This document shows, one piece after another, positions 1 to 11,244 of a stretch of 64,000 nt of DNA (position 1 is the stretch's first letter; each line of letters starts with the position of its first letter). Under the pieces are notes generated by a model. The model was not told the DNA's origin. It saw only the letters and a list, made by a program, of their open reading frames with translations, and made no database searches. The DNA lies in the NCBI RefSeq assembly GCF_029784155.1, contig NC_073693.1, positions 220,671,770-220,735,769 of the forward strand. Reading direction: 5' to 3'. The DNA comes from Uranotaenia lowii (Eukaryota > Arthropoda > Insecta > Diptera > Culicidae). The position numbers were made by a program, and so were the translations under genes.

Positions 1-21
1 GAGAATAAAACGTGATTCTGA

Positions 22-42
22 TATTTATTTATTTATTTATTG
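22..42. repeat. TTTA microsatellite, probable LINE 3' tail
   Basis: A short run of ATTT/TTTA units sits just beyond the 3' side of the minus-strand LINE remnant that follows. Non-LTR elements often end in a short tandem A-rich repeat, and on the minus strand this reads as TAAA units. I infer it is the element's 3' tail. Confidence 0.5.
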
Positions 43-2602
43 TTCACGGTCTTCGACAACTTAATATCATTCGGACTGATTTCATAATCTATGCTTAAAA
101 CTATCTTTACTTATATTATAATCAAAACAAACACAAACTTGATTAAATAATTTACACGATATATCAAATGGGTTGTTAAATTCGTTTCTTCCATAATTAA
201 CTGTTCTTAGAGGCTCAAAATTCCGTAAAGAGCGAGATGGGACATGACATGATGACGAGGTTAGCACTGTCTATATTTCCGGATATAATGTCGAATATAA
301 ACAGGCGACGAAGAAGTATAATTCGTGAGCCGATCGGTTCGATGTTCAGGATCCCACATCGGTCATGGTAAGGTGGAAGTCTCTGAGGTTCATCCCATGG
401 TAGATTAGGGAGTGCATACCTTAAAAGCCGCTTCTGAACTGATTCGAGAAGTTTCATACCGCCGATTGAGTTTGGTACCCAGACTTGTATGTTGTACTCC
501 AAACCACAGCGGACGAGCGAGCAGTACAATGCCTTCAGAGTGGTGATATCGGTGAATCCTTCGGTGTTTCTTACCAGAAATCCCAGCACTGTTTTAGCCT
601 TCGCTATGGTTACAGCAAGATGTTACTTGAAATTTAGAGACTTATCCACAATCACACCCAAATCCCGAATGGATTCAACTTTCTGAAGTACCGTGTTATC
701 AGCTGTGTAAAGATGTGCGATCTCAACTCTGCTTCTAGTGAACGTTATAAGCTTACATTTTTTCAGATTAACTTCCATCGCATTTACTTGGCACCAGCAC
801 ATAAGTTTATCGAGCTCCTGCTGCAGTAACAAACAGTCTGAATATTGTGATATTGAGCGGTACATTTTTAGATCGTCAGCGTAGAATACTAATTCAGAAT
901 CAATTATATCACAAAGATCGTTCATAAACAAGTTGAAAAGTAGTGGACCCAGATGACTCCCTTGAGGAACTCCAGAAGGAACAGTGAAGTTTCGGGATTT
1001 GATGTGACCCTGTCGGACAGTTGCAGTTCTGTCATGGAGATACGATTCGAACAATTTTACGATCCAAGTTGGGAATCCCATTTTTTCTAGTTTATCGATC
1101 AGGAGCTTGTGGGGAAGCCGATCGAATGCCTTCGCGAAGTCCACATACAAAGCATCTAGGTACTTGCTTTTTATTTGCGAGACAACCGCTGATAAAAGGG
1201 ACATACACCATTAAGTTCGATAAGGTTGATTGCTTTTTGCGAAATCCGTGCTGACATTCATCAATTATGTGTGACGATAATTGGCCAATGCGTTGAAAAT
1301 TAACAACTCAAAATTAACAATTCAGTATAGAAATACCACGGTAATTTTTAACGAGATGTATTTTACCGGATTTGTGGATGGGTGTAATTGCTGCAGTTTT
1401 CCAATGTTTTGGGAAGGTTGTTGAATCCAAAGACTTATTAAAAATAATGCTTACCGGAAGTGCAAAAGAGTTACAGCATCGTTCGATGAACAGCGGGGAC
1501 AGACCATCAGGACCAGCGCCGTTCCGTTCGTTAACGTTTAGGAGCGCTTTTCTCACGTCGTCTGGGGGAACTTCTATTTCAGGAATGCTGATGTTCAACG
1601 AGTTTACTGAAGCCAAATGTTGAGTTCCAGAAGTCATGATGTGGCCAACGAACGTAGTTTTAAAGAACTCTGTGCACAGCTGAACTGTTTCTGCCGTATT
1701 GGTTGAGTGGCGACTTTCAAACGACAGATTCTGTGAAAGTCCTGAGAAACCATTTTGATTCCTTACGTAGCTCCAAAATGATGATGATTCATTTTTGAAT
1801 TTACGTTGGATATCGGCTAAGTAACGGCGGTAACTTAAGTCTTTAAGTTTTAAGTATTCCAACTCAGTTGCTCTGACGTTATGTTTAGCGGCATCCGTGG
1901 GGTTGCGTCTATGTTTTTTTTTCAGCCTTCCTTAAGCGGTTTTTAAATTTAGATAGCTCGCGGTTCCACCACGCAATTTTTTTGGAAATATGGCGAGGGC
2001 GCGTGGGCATATTTCTGCTCAGAATGTCATTTATACGAGAGTTGAAAGCCTCAGTCGCTGAGTCTACGTCCGGCGCTATGGCGTTTAAAACATCGGGCCA
2101 ATTTTCCTGCTGGATAATAGTATCGAGCTCGTAAAAGTTGCAATTTTCGAAGTCATATCTAGTATCACTGCCTTCGTCAACGTCTTCGAAGAAGTTGGAG
2201 GAAAAAGAAACAATGAAAGGCGGGTGATGAGCTTCCTGAAGCATCAGCGGCTGCGGGGATTCAAATAACTGGAAACTGGTGGAGTCACTTGAAAATGCTA
2301 GATCCAGCAGAAGTCCGTTGGCGTTCTTAATGCTGTTAATTTGATGCAACCCAAAATCCGTTAAAGCGTTTGTGACGATATATTCCTTGGATTGTAATAA
2401 ATCAGGAACGTCGATGTTAAGCTCGGTTTCAGGAAGAAAACTATTTAATTCCTCGTCAAAAATCCAATAAACATGCGAGGCAGGTTGTAATCGCCTAGCA
2501 CTGATAGTGAATCAGTCGCTGAGAGCTCCTCAGAAAGCTGATCGATACATAGTGTATGTGATTTGTAGCTGGAAGCAGTCAAGTCCGGACTCAAGTAAAC
2601 TG
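43..2602 (-). mobile_element. Decayed non-LTR retrotransposon, Jockey/CR1-like, 5' truncated
   Basis: This minus-strand element carries the last part of an endonuclease domain, the whole reverse transcriptase region and a short 3' part. The endonuclease part starts near 2,600 inside the domain and contains a GDYNLP motif, so the 5' end and ORF1 are missing. The order endonuclease, linker with PSSFWSYVRNQ, then reverse transcriptase is that of Jockey/CR1-group LINEs. Several frameshifts and stops make it inactive. A second, diverged relative lies at 3,554-5,415. The clade name is my judgement from motif style, not from a tree. Confidence 0.85.
215..2585 (-). pseudogene. LINE ORF2 remnant: endonuclease end and reverse transcriptase
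   Basis: The coding remnant would make the endonuclease/reverse transcriptase used for target-primed insertion. Open pieces in order are 2,349-1,909 (endonuclease end, starting HQINSIKNANG), 1,862-1,314 (linker and early RT, ending WKTAAITPIHKSGK and NYRGISIL), 1,204-623 (RT core) and 589-215 (thumb and C-terminal part). The RT core has the three catalytic blocks: DFAKAFD (motif A), SGVPQGSHLGPLLF (motif B) and FYADD (motif C). The 110 bases between 1,314 and 1,204 still encode QHGFRKKQST in another frame, so that break is a small indel rather than a loss. Another frameshift follows GDYNLP near 2,480. The catalytic residues survive but the frame does not. Confidence 0.88.
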
Positions 2603-2639
2603 CGCAGATAAACAATGATTGTTTATATTTATATTGTTT

Positions 2640-2944
2640 ATAAGACTTTAATCAATTTAGGAATAATATTTTGATAGTGATGATGATGAGGCATGATCGA
2701 AAAAATTTGGAAAGACAAGTATTTTTGACATAACTTGACGAACATAATTCCTAAAATTCACTCGGTCCATGGCAACCGTTCTCCAATTTCTCGAACACCC
2801 CACGTTCGCCAGATCACGCTCCACTTGGTCTAACCACCTCGCTCGTTGCGCCCCCGCTCGTCTTGTTCCTACCGGATTCGTAGCGAACACCTGTTTTGCA
2901 GGACAGTCGTCCGGCATTCTCGCAACATGTCCCGCCTGCTTGAA
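2640..2944 (-). pseudogene. C-terminal tail of another LINE ORF2
   Basis: The minus strand encodes about 70 residues with GHVARMPDD, then RRAGAQRARWLDQVERDL, then NWRTVAMDR. This basic, tryptophan-rich tail is typical of the extreme C-terminus of RTE-like and related insect LINEs, which is an inference from recalled family style. It is fused directly to mariner transposase sequence at about 2,944. Only this 3' end is present, as expected for a 5'-truncated LINE insertion. Left of 2,640 the sequence is AT-rich up to the LINE ending at 2,602. Confidence 0.6.
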
Positions 2945-3552
2945 AATTTCTGCTACCTTTCCCCTTCCTTTTGCCGTATAAAACTCCTGTCTCGGAAGCT
3001 GCTTTTAGTCGGCTTTGACGTAGGTTTCGTCGTCCATTACCACGCAGTCAAACTTCGTCAGCTTCGTCGTGTACAGCCTCCGGGATCGCGCTTTGGCCGT
3101 CGTATTTTGTTTTTCATCGCGATTTGGAGTCACTACCTTCTTGTAAGTCGATAGTCCGGCTCGTTTTTTGGCTCGATGCACGGTTGTAGACGATACACCA
3201 AGCTTATTTGCGCCATCTCGGAGAGAGGGGTTAGGGTTTCGCTTGAAACTACCAACTCTCTTTGTCGTCTCAGCGGCTTCCGGTTTTCGATTTCCCTCCG
3301 ATCCAGACTTTCTGGCTGTCGACAAACGTTACCCAAACACTTTAATTACATTTTTAACGGTTGATCTGGCAACTTTTAGCGATTTTGCCAGCTTTGCCAT
3401 TTTGACAACTGAAGAGTGAATTCCAAAATCAAAATAGGAGCAACATTCTACACACACACCTTCAAAATGAGGGGTGTTCCGCTTTTTTAAATGCAAAATT
3501 GAAAGAAATACGTCAAGTTGATATTGACCAAATTTTGACCGTATCACCCTTT
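2945..3552 (-). pseudogene. Broken mariner-type transposase with 5' terminus
   Basis: This is the N-terminal half of a mariner (IS630-Tc1-mariner) transposase, an enzyme that cuts and pastes its element at TA sites. The 5' terminus reads AAGGGTGATACGGTCAAAAT on the minus strand beside a TA at 3,552. An ATG near 3,408 starts MAKLAKSLKVARSTVKNVIK, the first helix-turn-helix. After a frameshift near 3,330 the second helix region follows (SLRDGANKLGVSSTTVHRAKK, split here as two motifs), then VVMDDETYVKAD with the first catalytic Asp. A stop interrupts the next stretch, which still reads KQLPRQEFYTAKGRGK. All sequence after that is replaced by a LINE tail at 2,944, so the second and third catalytic acids are absent. 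Confidence 0.82.
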
Positions 3553-3553
3553 A

Positions 3554-5415
3554 TATGGGGTCTACCTGGCGACGAGAATCAACTGCAGGGAACAGCGTGT
3601 TAGTATAGTCCATTAGATTTGTCTTTGTTGAACGTCGCTCAACGAAGTCATGTTGAAATTTGCTGATCAATGGCTTTGCGGAGTTTTTTTTTCAAAAACC
3701 GATGGACGAGCATTTCAAAGACCTTTCCGAGAACACAAAGTATCAAATTCCACGATAGTTTTCAACAAGTTGGATAGTTCCTGCCTTGTGAATTGGTACC
3801 ATCTTAGCAGTCTTCCATGCTGACGGGAACGTACCCTCAGCTAGCGAACGGTTGAAAATCAGCTTAATTGGTGCAGCCAGCGCTTCCGAACAACCTTTCA
3901 CGAAAATGGTGTTTGTCCATCAACTCCAGGACCTTTGGTAGTGTCTAAACTATTAAGTGCTGTCAATACATCTACGGTAGAGAAACGAAAGTTCGGAATG
4001 GTCACGTCGTACGTTGGCACGAAGTGAAATCTTTCAGGATGTGATGAAGGAGAGGCGGTACGAAATACACTTTTAAAGAAGTCTGCAAACAGATTGGCTG
4101 CTTTCTCAGCTGTGCATGCAACACGTCCTTTATACTCCATGTTACCCGGGATGCGTTTTGACATTTTTTGAGTCCTGATGAAAGTCCAAAACGACGACGG
4201 ATTCTCCTTTAGGTTTGATTGCAGCCTTTCCAGGTACGCCGCATAAGTCGATGTAAGCATATCGTTATATTCGCTTTCAATGACTCAAAGACTATTGCTA
4301 TTTTCTTCGGATTTGGTATTGAAGAAGAGTATGCGGGCTTTACGGAGTCCGTTGCGTAAGTTACGGAGCTCAGGTTTCCGGCTGACGGTGGTCGTGATGT
4401 TACGTTGACGTTGTACAAATTCGTTGAATAAGTAATACAATGTTTCATAGAATGCATCCACTGTTTTATCGACAGAAGAGCAACTCAGGTTTTGTGTCCA
4501 ATCTGTTGTCGAAAGCTTATCATTCAACAGGACGATCACACCTTTTAAAGTCAAAGCCAGCAGCGTTTTCCCTAACGTTGTTGTAGACTGGTAGAGTAAA
4601 CTGCATGTCACAGTGTAGATTGAATGGCTTGTGATGTTCGTCTATCTTCAGAAGTGGTACGGGTGGACCAATAAGCCTGATGTAATCCGGGTCATTGACG
4701 TAGGCTAAATCGAGAACTCGGCCATTCGCATTTCTTAGGCAATTCATTTAAACAAGCCCGACAGCGAAAATTGATTCGATCAGCGCAACTTCTTGTTCTG
4801 TTGAAGCATTCGTGTGTAAATAGCCGTTTACGTCATCATCAAAGTGCCAGTCTAGGTGTGGAAAGTTGTAGTCGCCCAACACAAGAAGAAGGTCCACGTT
4901 CGATCATTTGTCGCATACAATTTGGATGGCACTGCTGTGTGCATTGTATACACCTGGACTGGATAATGGCCTGACATAAATACCAACAACGTAGATTGAT
5001 CGATGTGGTAGTTTGATACGGAAAATAGCCTGCTCGAGTTGATCGCAATCCTCCACGGAGACTGCAGTGCATTGATGGACTTCTTCGACGGCGATCAGTA
5101 CTCCACCACCTCTGGATAATTGACTTGTAGAATCACTCCGGTCACATCTGAAGAAGGAGTAGTTTGTAGATAATTCGCTGTTTAGTATATCCTGCCGCAG
5201 TCATGTCTCTGTCAATACCAGAATGTCATAGTCGCAACTCGACAGCATTAGTCTAAGGTCGTTCGTTTTTGTCCTTAGCCCCCTGACATTCTGGAAATAC
5301 ACCGTCAGGAAACAACTAGTTGAGTCAGCAGGGTTACCAACTGGTATGACTTCGGAGCGCGTGTGGCTGAAATCCGAAACAATTTCAGAAAGGGGAATGG
5401 ATGAAAAATTGTAAT
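3554..5415 (-). pseudogene. Second Jockey/CR1-like LINE ORF2 remnant
   Basis: The minus strand carries a nearly whole endonuclease domain and the first third of a reverse transcriptase. From about 5,300 one can read YFQNVRGLRTKTNDL, then SRGGGVLIAV, then LGDYNFPHLDWHFDDD near 4,860, which is the catalytic GDxN block. It continues through NANGRVLDLAYVNDPD at about 4,735 and the linker ENPSSFWTFIRTQK at 4,210, to FPSAWKTAKMVPIHKAG and VENYRGI at about 3,760. Stops and frameshifts split it. The RT is cut off at 3,554, where the mariner terminus begins. The layout matches the first LINE, but the residues differ enough to indicate a separate subfamily. Confidence 0.85.
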
Positions 5416-6065
5416 ACTAGCCTGCGAGTGGAGTTTGGAAGACCCATTCACACTCCGCGAAAACAGGCCCGGGATGGCATTGCTGGCAAGATGCTATTGA
5501 GTGTTGTGAAGACTGTCTAATTGATGGCGCGACTGTTTCGGGTGGATAGGGGTCTTCCTTGTGGCTTTCGCAGCTGCATCCCGGGGTAGGTTGATTGAAG
5601 CTAATTCGAGTCTGTTGAGGTAAATTCAGTTGATCGTCGACGCTGTTAGCCGCAGAGAGAGCCGTGCTGAAATCCGTAAGAACTTCAGGCAGGAAAACTA
5701 AAGGGTAATTTGAATACCCTTGAATGAAGCCGCGAAAACAGGCCCGAGATGACATTCAAGGCAGGGTACGAGGGAGTGGTTTAAAGAACGTTTGCAAACG
5801 GTCGATGGCACGACTGTTTCGGGTGGACAGGGGTCTTCCTTACGACTTTTGCAGGTGCATCCCGGGAAAGGTTGAATCAGCCGATTTTGTTGAAGTAAAT
5901 TCAATCGATTGATGACGCTGGGAGCAGCAGGGCGCGCAGGGCTGTAATCCGAAAATTCATCAGGCAGGAATACGCTTGAAAGATTTGAGTACTTGCCTAC
6001 GAGTGGGGACCGGAAAACCCCTTCCCTTCCCGCGAAAACAGGCCCGGGATGACATTGATGACACC
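5360..6065 (-). repeat. Tandem ~275-300-bp monomers upstream of LINE ORF2
   Basis: About 2.4 tandem copies of a unit lie directly 5' of the endonuclease region of the LINE at 3,554-5,415. The landmark CGCGAAAACAGGCCCG recurs at about 5,457, 5,732 and 6,033, giving spacings near 275 and 301. A second landmark, GACTGTTTCGGGTGGA, recurs at about 5,530 and 5,813. On the minus strand two units are open over 110-125 codons and encode related peptides with CHPGPVFA and KEDPxPPET. It could be a repeated protein segment of an ORF1 or untranslated 5' monomers as in some L1 elements. I cannot decide between these. Confidence 0.75.
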
Positions 6066-6416
6066 TAGCAAACATTAGACATTTATCTAATTCGGTTAAA
6101 AAAAAGCAATTTCAAAGCTTGGCACCTGTTTTGACATGTTTTGTAAAAGATTTCACTGGAACCCAATCTCTTTTATGATAAACGTCCTAGAAGCGATAAG
6201 TCATCTGATGTCCTTTCAGCTAATTGTGACATTTTGAAAATCAAAGAGACTTCTACTTGAAAAAAACTTATACATCTGGTTGGGAATAATCGACTTAAAA
6301 CATGTGGAGCATTAAGATGGCAGAAATAGAAGATTTCTATTAGAAATAGAAGTAGAAATAAAAGTATTTCTATTGAAAACTCAACAGAATATTCGATCGT
6401 TTCATTCTTTCTTAAG
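6066..6416. other. AT-rich spacer, no feature recognised
   Basis: No coding frame, terminal repeat or simple repeat of note is visible, apart from a short AGAAATAGAAGTAGAAATA stretch near 6,330. Confidence 0.6.
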
Positions 6417-6418
6417 TA

Positions 6419-9400
6419 TCGTAAAACGGGATAACTTTAATCACCGGGGTAGCTTTGACCATCAATAAATTTTGCCACATTATCATCAATAACTTAGTCT
6501 ATAGTTTGAATTTTTGAAAACTGTTTTCTACGTTTGAAAGCCTATTGATTGAGTATCAAATAGACGAAACTTGGTTTGTATTAGAAATTGTTTTCTGTCA
6601 GTTAAAATGTAATTTAAATATCATAAAATATCTATTTTTTACAAGGCTCGTAAACAAACAGCTCTCCTGATGGTACCGAAAAGTATTTAGAAGCAAACGG
6701 GTGGTTGAATGTGAAATTTGAATGTTTTATTCTTTGTATATTGATAGTTATAGTGCTATTTTTATAGTCGTTTAATGATACATTTTTGATATTTAAAAAG
6801 TAAGGACATTTTCCAAGAGTAAGCCCTTATTGGACAAATGGATAGGACTCCTATCAAATGATGAACATTGAAGAAAAAAATGGAAATAGTGGGAGGGCCT
6901 AGGGCAGGGGTCGGCAACCTTTTGTGACAGAAGAGCTAAAAATTGCAAATTAAGGAAATGTCCAAGTTTCAAAGAGCCGCAACTCATTTTATCCTTACTA
7001 CAAATAATGGTGATCGCTAAGATACTTTGCATCCTGATGTTAACTCAGTTTTATTACCATTTTTCACGTCACTGATTTATGTTGTTTATTGGCAATGGGA
7101 AGCAATTTTCATTCTTCTGAATCGATACATTTTCATAACGGGTACAGTTTAATAACGTTGCAATTTTGGCAATTTACCATTGTGACCAGATAAAATTTAT
7201 CATTTTAAACTTTGGTGCATTGGTATGGAAAATACACCTATTCCCAGATCAAAAATAGACTTTCGATGTGTTCTGTTGAAATATTTAAAAAAAAGCATTG
7301 AAAATTTTATATCATAAAAATGCATACTACAAGATGTAAATTAATATAAAAAAAACTATACGAGGGTTTGGCTCTATTATTTTTTCTTCAAATTCTACAA
7401 ATTAGCCTTCAAATTTTTTTGGTTTTAGAAATTCGTTAAAATCCATTGAGGTTCATTTGTTTATTACTTTTGCACATAAAACTATCATTTTAAATAGATA
7501 AATATTTTTCGGGCCTAAGAATAAATAAACCAACAAATTTTAATTCATAAATGCTCATTTTAAGGATTGAAAAAAATTTATTCATAATTTGACAATATTT
7601 AACAATCGGTCGCGAGATGTGGTCTTTAAAATGTGGTTATAAAATTTCTTTCAAATTTTTTTTCATTATAAGCATTTCGATTCAGCTCTCTAGTTCTCAT
7701 TTTGATTTCTGATAAAATTTAAAAAATAGGTTTCAAAAATGATATTTTTCGATAACGAAAATTTAAGTTTAAATTCTTAATTCTGTTCAAAATCGTAACC
7801 CTTCCAAGTTAATTCTTCTCCATACTAATGAAATCTTAAAAATAATGTCCAAAAGTCTGAGTTTCAAATATATAATGGATTCAGATTGATCCTTCTGTCA
7901 AAGTTTCTATCACAAATTCATATTTTAAATTTTTATACAATTAGTCATTTGGAATTTTATCTATTTGATTTTTTCAAACAGATGTTTTAATTTGTGCTTT
8001 AATGTGCTGGGGTCTGATGAAAGTTTTGATAGCTATATCGGATCTCCCATAACAATAATAAATCTTACATAATAATTGACATCTAATTTTGGCTTTGCTT
8101 CGCTGTATTTAATTTTTCAACGAACCGATTTTTAAAACTCAAATTTTAGTTTTTTTAACGTTATTTTGATCATCACTTCATAGAACAAACCAATAAAAAA
8201 ATTCTGATAAAGACTAAGAAATCAAAATCAACTTTTAGAACAGCCATGACGTTTTAAAAATAATTGCAGAATTAGGAATTAGGTTAATAGTTTAAAAAAA
8301 ATATGTAACAGTTGTTAGAAGATATATTAAAGTATATGGAAGAAATTGCTTCTTTACCAAAAAAATTTCTCCTTCGAATACATTCTTAAAAATATTTATA
8401 TTATACATGAAATTCTAAAATTAGACCAGCACTCAGCTCCCGGTTTACAAAAATATTTTTTAACGAACTTGGAAATTTTGTTCACTTGAACTCTTCTTCA
8501 AAATTAGAACGAAAAACTTGATTTTTTTCATGGATTTGAAAAGGAACATTAAGAAATGGAATTCAATATTTGAAAAAATTAAAATCAAAATGTTTTAAGA
8601 AAGAAATTTTAATGCACAAAACAATACTCATCAGTATTCAAAACATTACTAAAATCATCATCTGATGTTCATATTTGATCAGAACGGTGGTAAAGCAAAT
8701 TTATTTTTAAAATATTCAATTCAAGAAAAACAAACTCAATTTCATAATCTTAACAGTGAGAACTTAATTTGACAATTGAAAAATGCTCGGTTTTTATCCG
8801 ATTAAATCAGAAAATCAAATTGAACGGATAACTTCCCGTGCCCCGAAGAAAAAAATCTCCAGGCTTCCAAATGCTATATCAGACTTTCATGAAGAACGTT
8901 CATTGATTTCTAAATTTCAACTGGGTTGCAATCTGACAAAACGCTGTTAATTTGTTCTATTTATAGTAGTTCTTTTTGAATCCTGGGAAATATTATTTAT
9001 CTGAACTGAAGGAACTTATGTTGCGTCAGTTTACTCTAGAAAATTTCGAGAATTTTCAAAATTTTCACACATTGAGCTAAAGAGCCGCAGTTATACATCC
9101 AAAGAGCCGCATGCGGCTCGCGAGCCACAGGTTGCCGACCTATGGCCTAGGGGAATGTGTGAAGGTAAAATTTCATTTGTGTTTTGAAGCAAAAACTATT
9201 CAGAAATTAATATAATTTTTGCCCCTAGATGTATGCAGCAGTATTGTTTATTTTTCGATTATAAATGTTTTTAAAAGAAAACGTTATATAGCAATGTAAA
9301 ATTGACAAATAAGAATTTATTAACGTGCTTGTATCCTTTATGATCAAGAAAACTCGTTAAAACCGTCAAAATGGAGACTGATCAATGTAACCCCAAAGCA

Positions 9401-9585
9401 TAAATTCCTGAACAGCGACGAAATCGATTTTTAAATCAAATTTATAGTAGTTCAATAAATTTCTGCAACCATGTTTTATGTTCATAGGAGTCCAGTACTG
9501 GTTTTAAAAATTCCCACATTTCCCTTAACAGGAAAAATAATCCAAAAATATTGAAAAAAGTGATCAATATTACCCCAGATTACGG
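6419..9585. mobile_element. TA-flanked MITE (copy A), split by a hAT-type insertion
   Basis: The left end CGTAAAACGGGATAAC and the right end TTACCCCAGATTACGG are inverted relatives, each beside a TA (6,417-6,418 and 9,586-9,587). A second copy of the whole sequence lies at 56,762-57,713 without interruption. Removing the nested insertion (6,905-9,144 plus one 8-bp duplication) leaves about 919 bp, against 952 bp in the other copy. There is no coding capacity. Terminal structure and TA duplication suggest mobilisation by a Tc1/mariner-type transposase. Confidence 0.88.
6905..9144. mobile_element. Non-autonomous hAT-type element, 2,240 bp
   Basis: The termini are CAGGGGTCGGCAACCT on the left and, as reverse complement, CATAGGTCGGCAACCT on the right. 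A perfect 8-bp duplication GCCTAGGG flanks them (6,897-6,904 and 9,145-9,152). The AGAGCCGC motif recurs just inside both ends. Terminal CA(G), 8-bp duplication and GGTCGGCAACC ends are hallmarks of the hAT superfamily. The 2.1-kb interior is AT-rich with no open frame that I recognise as a transposase, so it would depend on a transposase made elsewhere. Confidence 0.9.
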
Positions 9586-9587
9586 TA

Positions 9588-10630
9588 CTGAAACTTCTTC
9601 AAACGCTGAAACAGCCTTTACACAGCAAACACGCTTCAATTCAGCTCATGTGAAGCGAGTCGTCGTTTTAAATCAACCAAAATGTTTGTTGGGTTAAGCT
9701 TCAATTGATTTTTTTTTCATTTGCATAGTTCTCATGCTTGAACCACTGACCATACTGAGTGGACACTCGATTTCGTTTTCTGGATAATTTTTCCAAAAGT
9801 ACGCAAAATCGATTCCAGAGTGCGCATCGATCGATTTGAAGAAATGCTATCCCAGTTAGAAAATGCCACCCAACTTTAACATAAAAACAGGCAATTTCTA
9901 CGATAAAATCGGGCTAAACAGGTTTATTTTTCCTACAGTGCATTTTTTGTCGAATTTTTCAGTGTGGTCAGTGCTTGAACTTTGAGAATTCGTTCATCAA
10001 AGCCTTTAGTTTTATCACTCATTTTATGAGCATAGTAGCATCCAACTTGAGTTCTTGTCCAACTTGAGTCAAACCCCTCAATGCCGTGATGTCAGTATGT
10101 ACCTATCATGAAAATGGATTATTATGGTTAGCCATTAAACAAATTTTGATGTATTGGCAAACACTTCATCAAACAACTTTGGAAGACGAGCATCTTTAAT
10201 AGACACATTCAGCTCCCTTCAAGCTAGAGACGTCGTATTTCACGCTCCATAAACACAGAGCAGAATGAGAACACAGATGCGGTAACCCGAGATTGTAAGC
10301 GAAACGACACTATGATGCTCCATAAGACCAAAGAGTATCTTGGGGTAGGTACTTCTAAGAGTAAAAAGTTATTCTTGTCTCGCCGCCAACCCGTAATGGT
10401 TGGAAAATGAAATCATGATAAATTAGCTGCTTCAATGGTTTTCTGGATCTTGCCACATTGATTTATGGCCACTGGTGTGCGGTGTAGATGAAGCTCCATT
10501 TTTTAATTGCATTCAAATAATTAAGATGTCGATTGTAGATTGCATCTTTATAAGGTTGAATGACTTTTTGAAGTAGCCACAACACGATATTGGTAAAAAT
10601 ATGTCATTGACATTTCCCTTCCCTCAATTT
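9588..10630. other. Upstream flank of the host exon, probably intronic
   Basis: There are no open frames above about 60 codons and no clear repeat ends. The stretch ends in a pyrimidine-rich tract that leads into the splice acceptor at 10,644, so at least its right part is likely intron. Composition becomes less AT-rich around 10,200-10,350, without a recognisable signal. Confidence 0.4.
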
Positions 10631-10644
10631 TCTTCTCCTTTCAG
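10631..10644 (+). other. Splice acceptor with polypyrimidine tract
   Basis: The bases TCTTCTCCTTTCAG form a strong polypyrimidine tract and AG acceptor. They lie immediately before an open frame that starts in phase at 10,645. Confidence 0.7.
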
Positions 10645-11209
10645 AGTCCGGCTCCGATATGCATGTTTTACTTCGCCCATCCATTCGGGATATCTTCTCC
10701 GGCCGATTCATCTTCATCATCGAGCAAGCCAATAGCAGCTCCGGTTAAACTTCCCCGGCAGGATGCAATCAATCGCAAGCCCGTTCCACTACCGGCACCC
10801 AAGTACGAAAGGCAGCCATCGAAGGCGGAAATTATCGTTCGGCAGCGTCCGGAATCTCGCGATAATTCTAAAAAATCTGCTTCTAACGTTGTTTGTCGTT
10901 ATGAATCGCGACCGTCAAAGCCGAGCAAACCGGAAAATCGAACTGGCAAAGTGAAAAAGAACAAATCTAGTTTAAGTCCAACCACGGGTGTTTCCGCAAA
11001 TGAGACCAAACCGGTGAAAAGCAAATGTGTCGGGCCTTGTGCCACAGCGCCGCAACCGTTGTCGGTGAAGCCGTACGCGAAAACGAAGAAGCGGCCCAAT
11101 GCAATCGAGCGTGATATCCGGCAGATTCAGCTGAAGCCCTGGCCCAGTTCAATATGGAATCGGGATTTTCTGATACCGCCGCTGCTGCAGGTGCTGGCAA
11201 AGCAACATG
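10645..11209 (+). CDS. Internal coding exon of an unidentified host gene
   Basis: A 565-bp exon is bounded by a strong acceptor and a GTAAGT donor, and is open in one frame from the acceptor (Ser-Pro-Ala-Pro-Ile-Cys, then the first Met at 10,663) for about 188 codons. The product segment looks intrinsically disordered: six consecutive serines near its start, many prolines and lysines (NRKPVPLPAPKYERQPSKAE), then KPENRTGKVKKNKSS and a more ordered end IERDIRQIQLKPWP. I see no catalytic motif, signal peptide or membrane segment, and I do not recognise the family. GC content is clearly higher than the surrounding DNA, as expected for conserved coding sequence. It ends in phase 1. Over the last ~95 bases a second frame is also open and looks protein-like, so a 1-base frameshift near 11,130 is possible. 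No partner exon could be linked. Confidence 0.72.
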
Positions 11210-11215
11210 GTAAGT
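11210..11215 (+). other. Splice donor GTAAGT
   Basis: CATG|GTAAGT matches the donor consensus. It falls before the stop that ends the exon frame (TGA at 11,215-11,217), which supports splicing rather than termination. Confidence 0.68.
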
Positions 11216-11244
11216 GATATTATAACTTATTTAACCCTTCAATG

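Noticed and set aside
10763..11200. Other-frame and antisense open frames over the host exon
   Set aside because: They are shadows of the GC-richer coding sequence. Only the main plus frame connects an acceptor to a donor.
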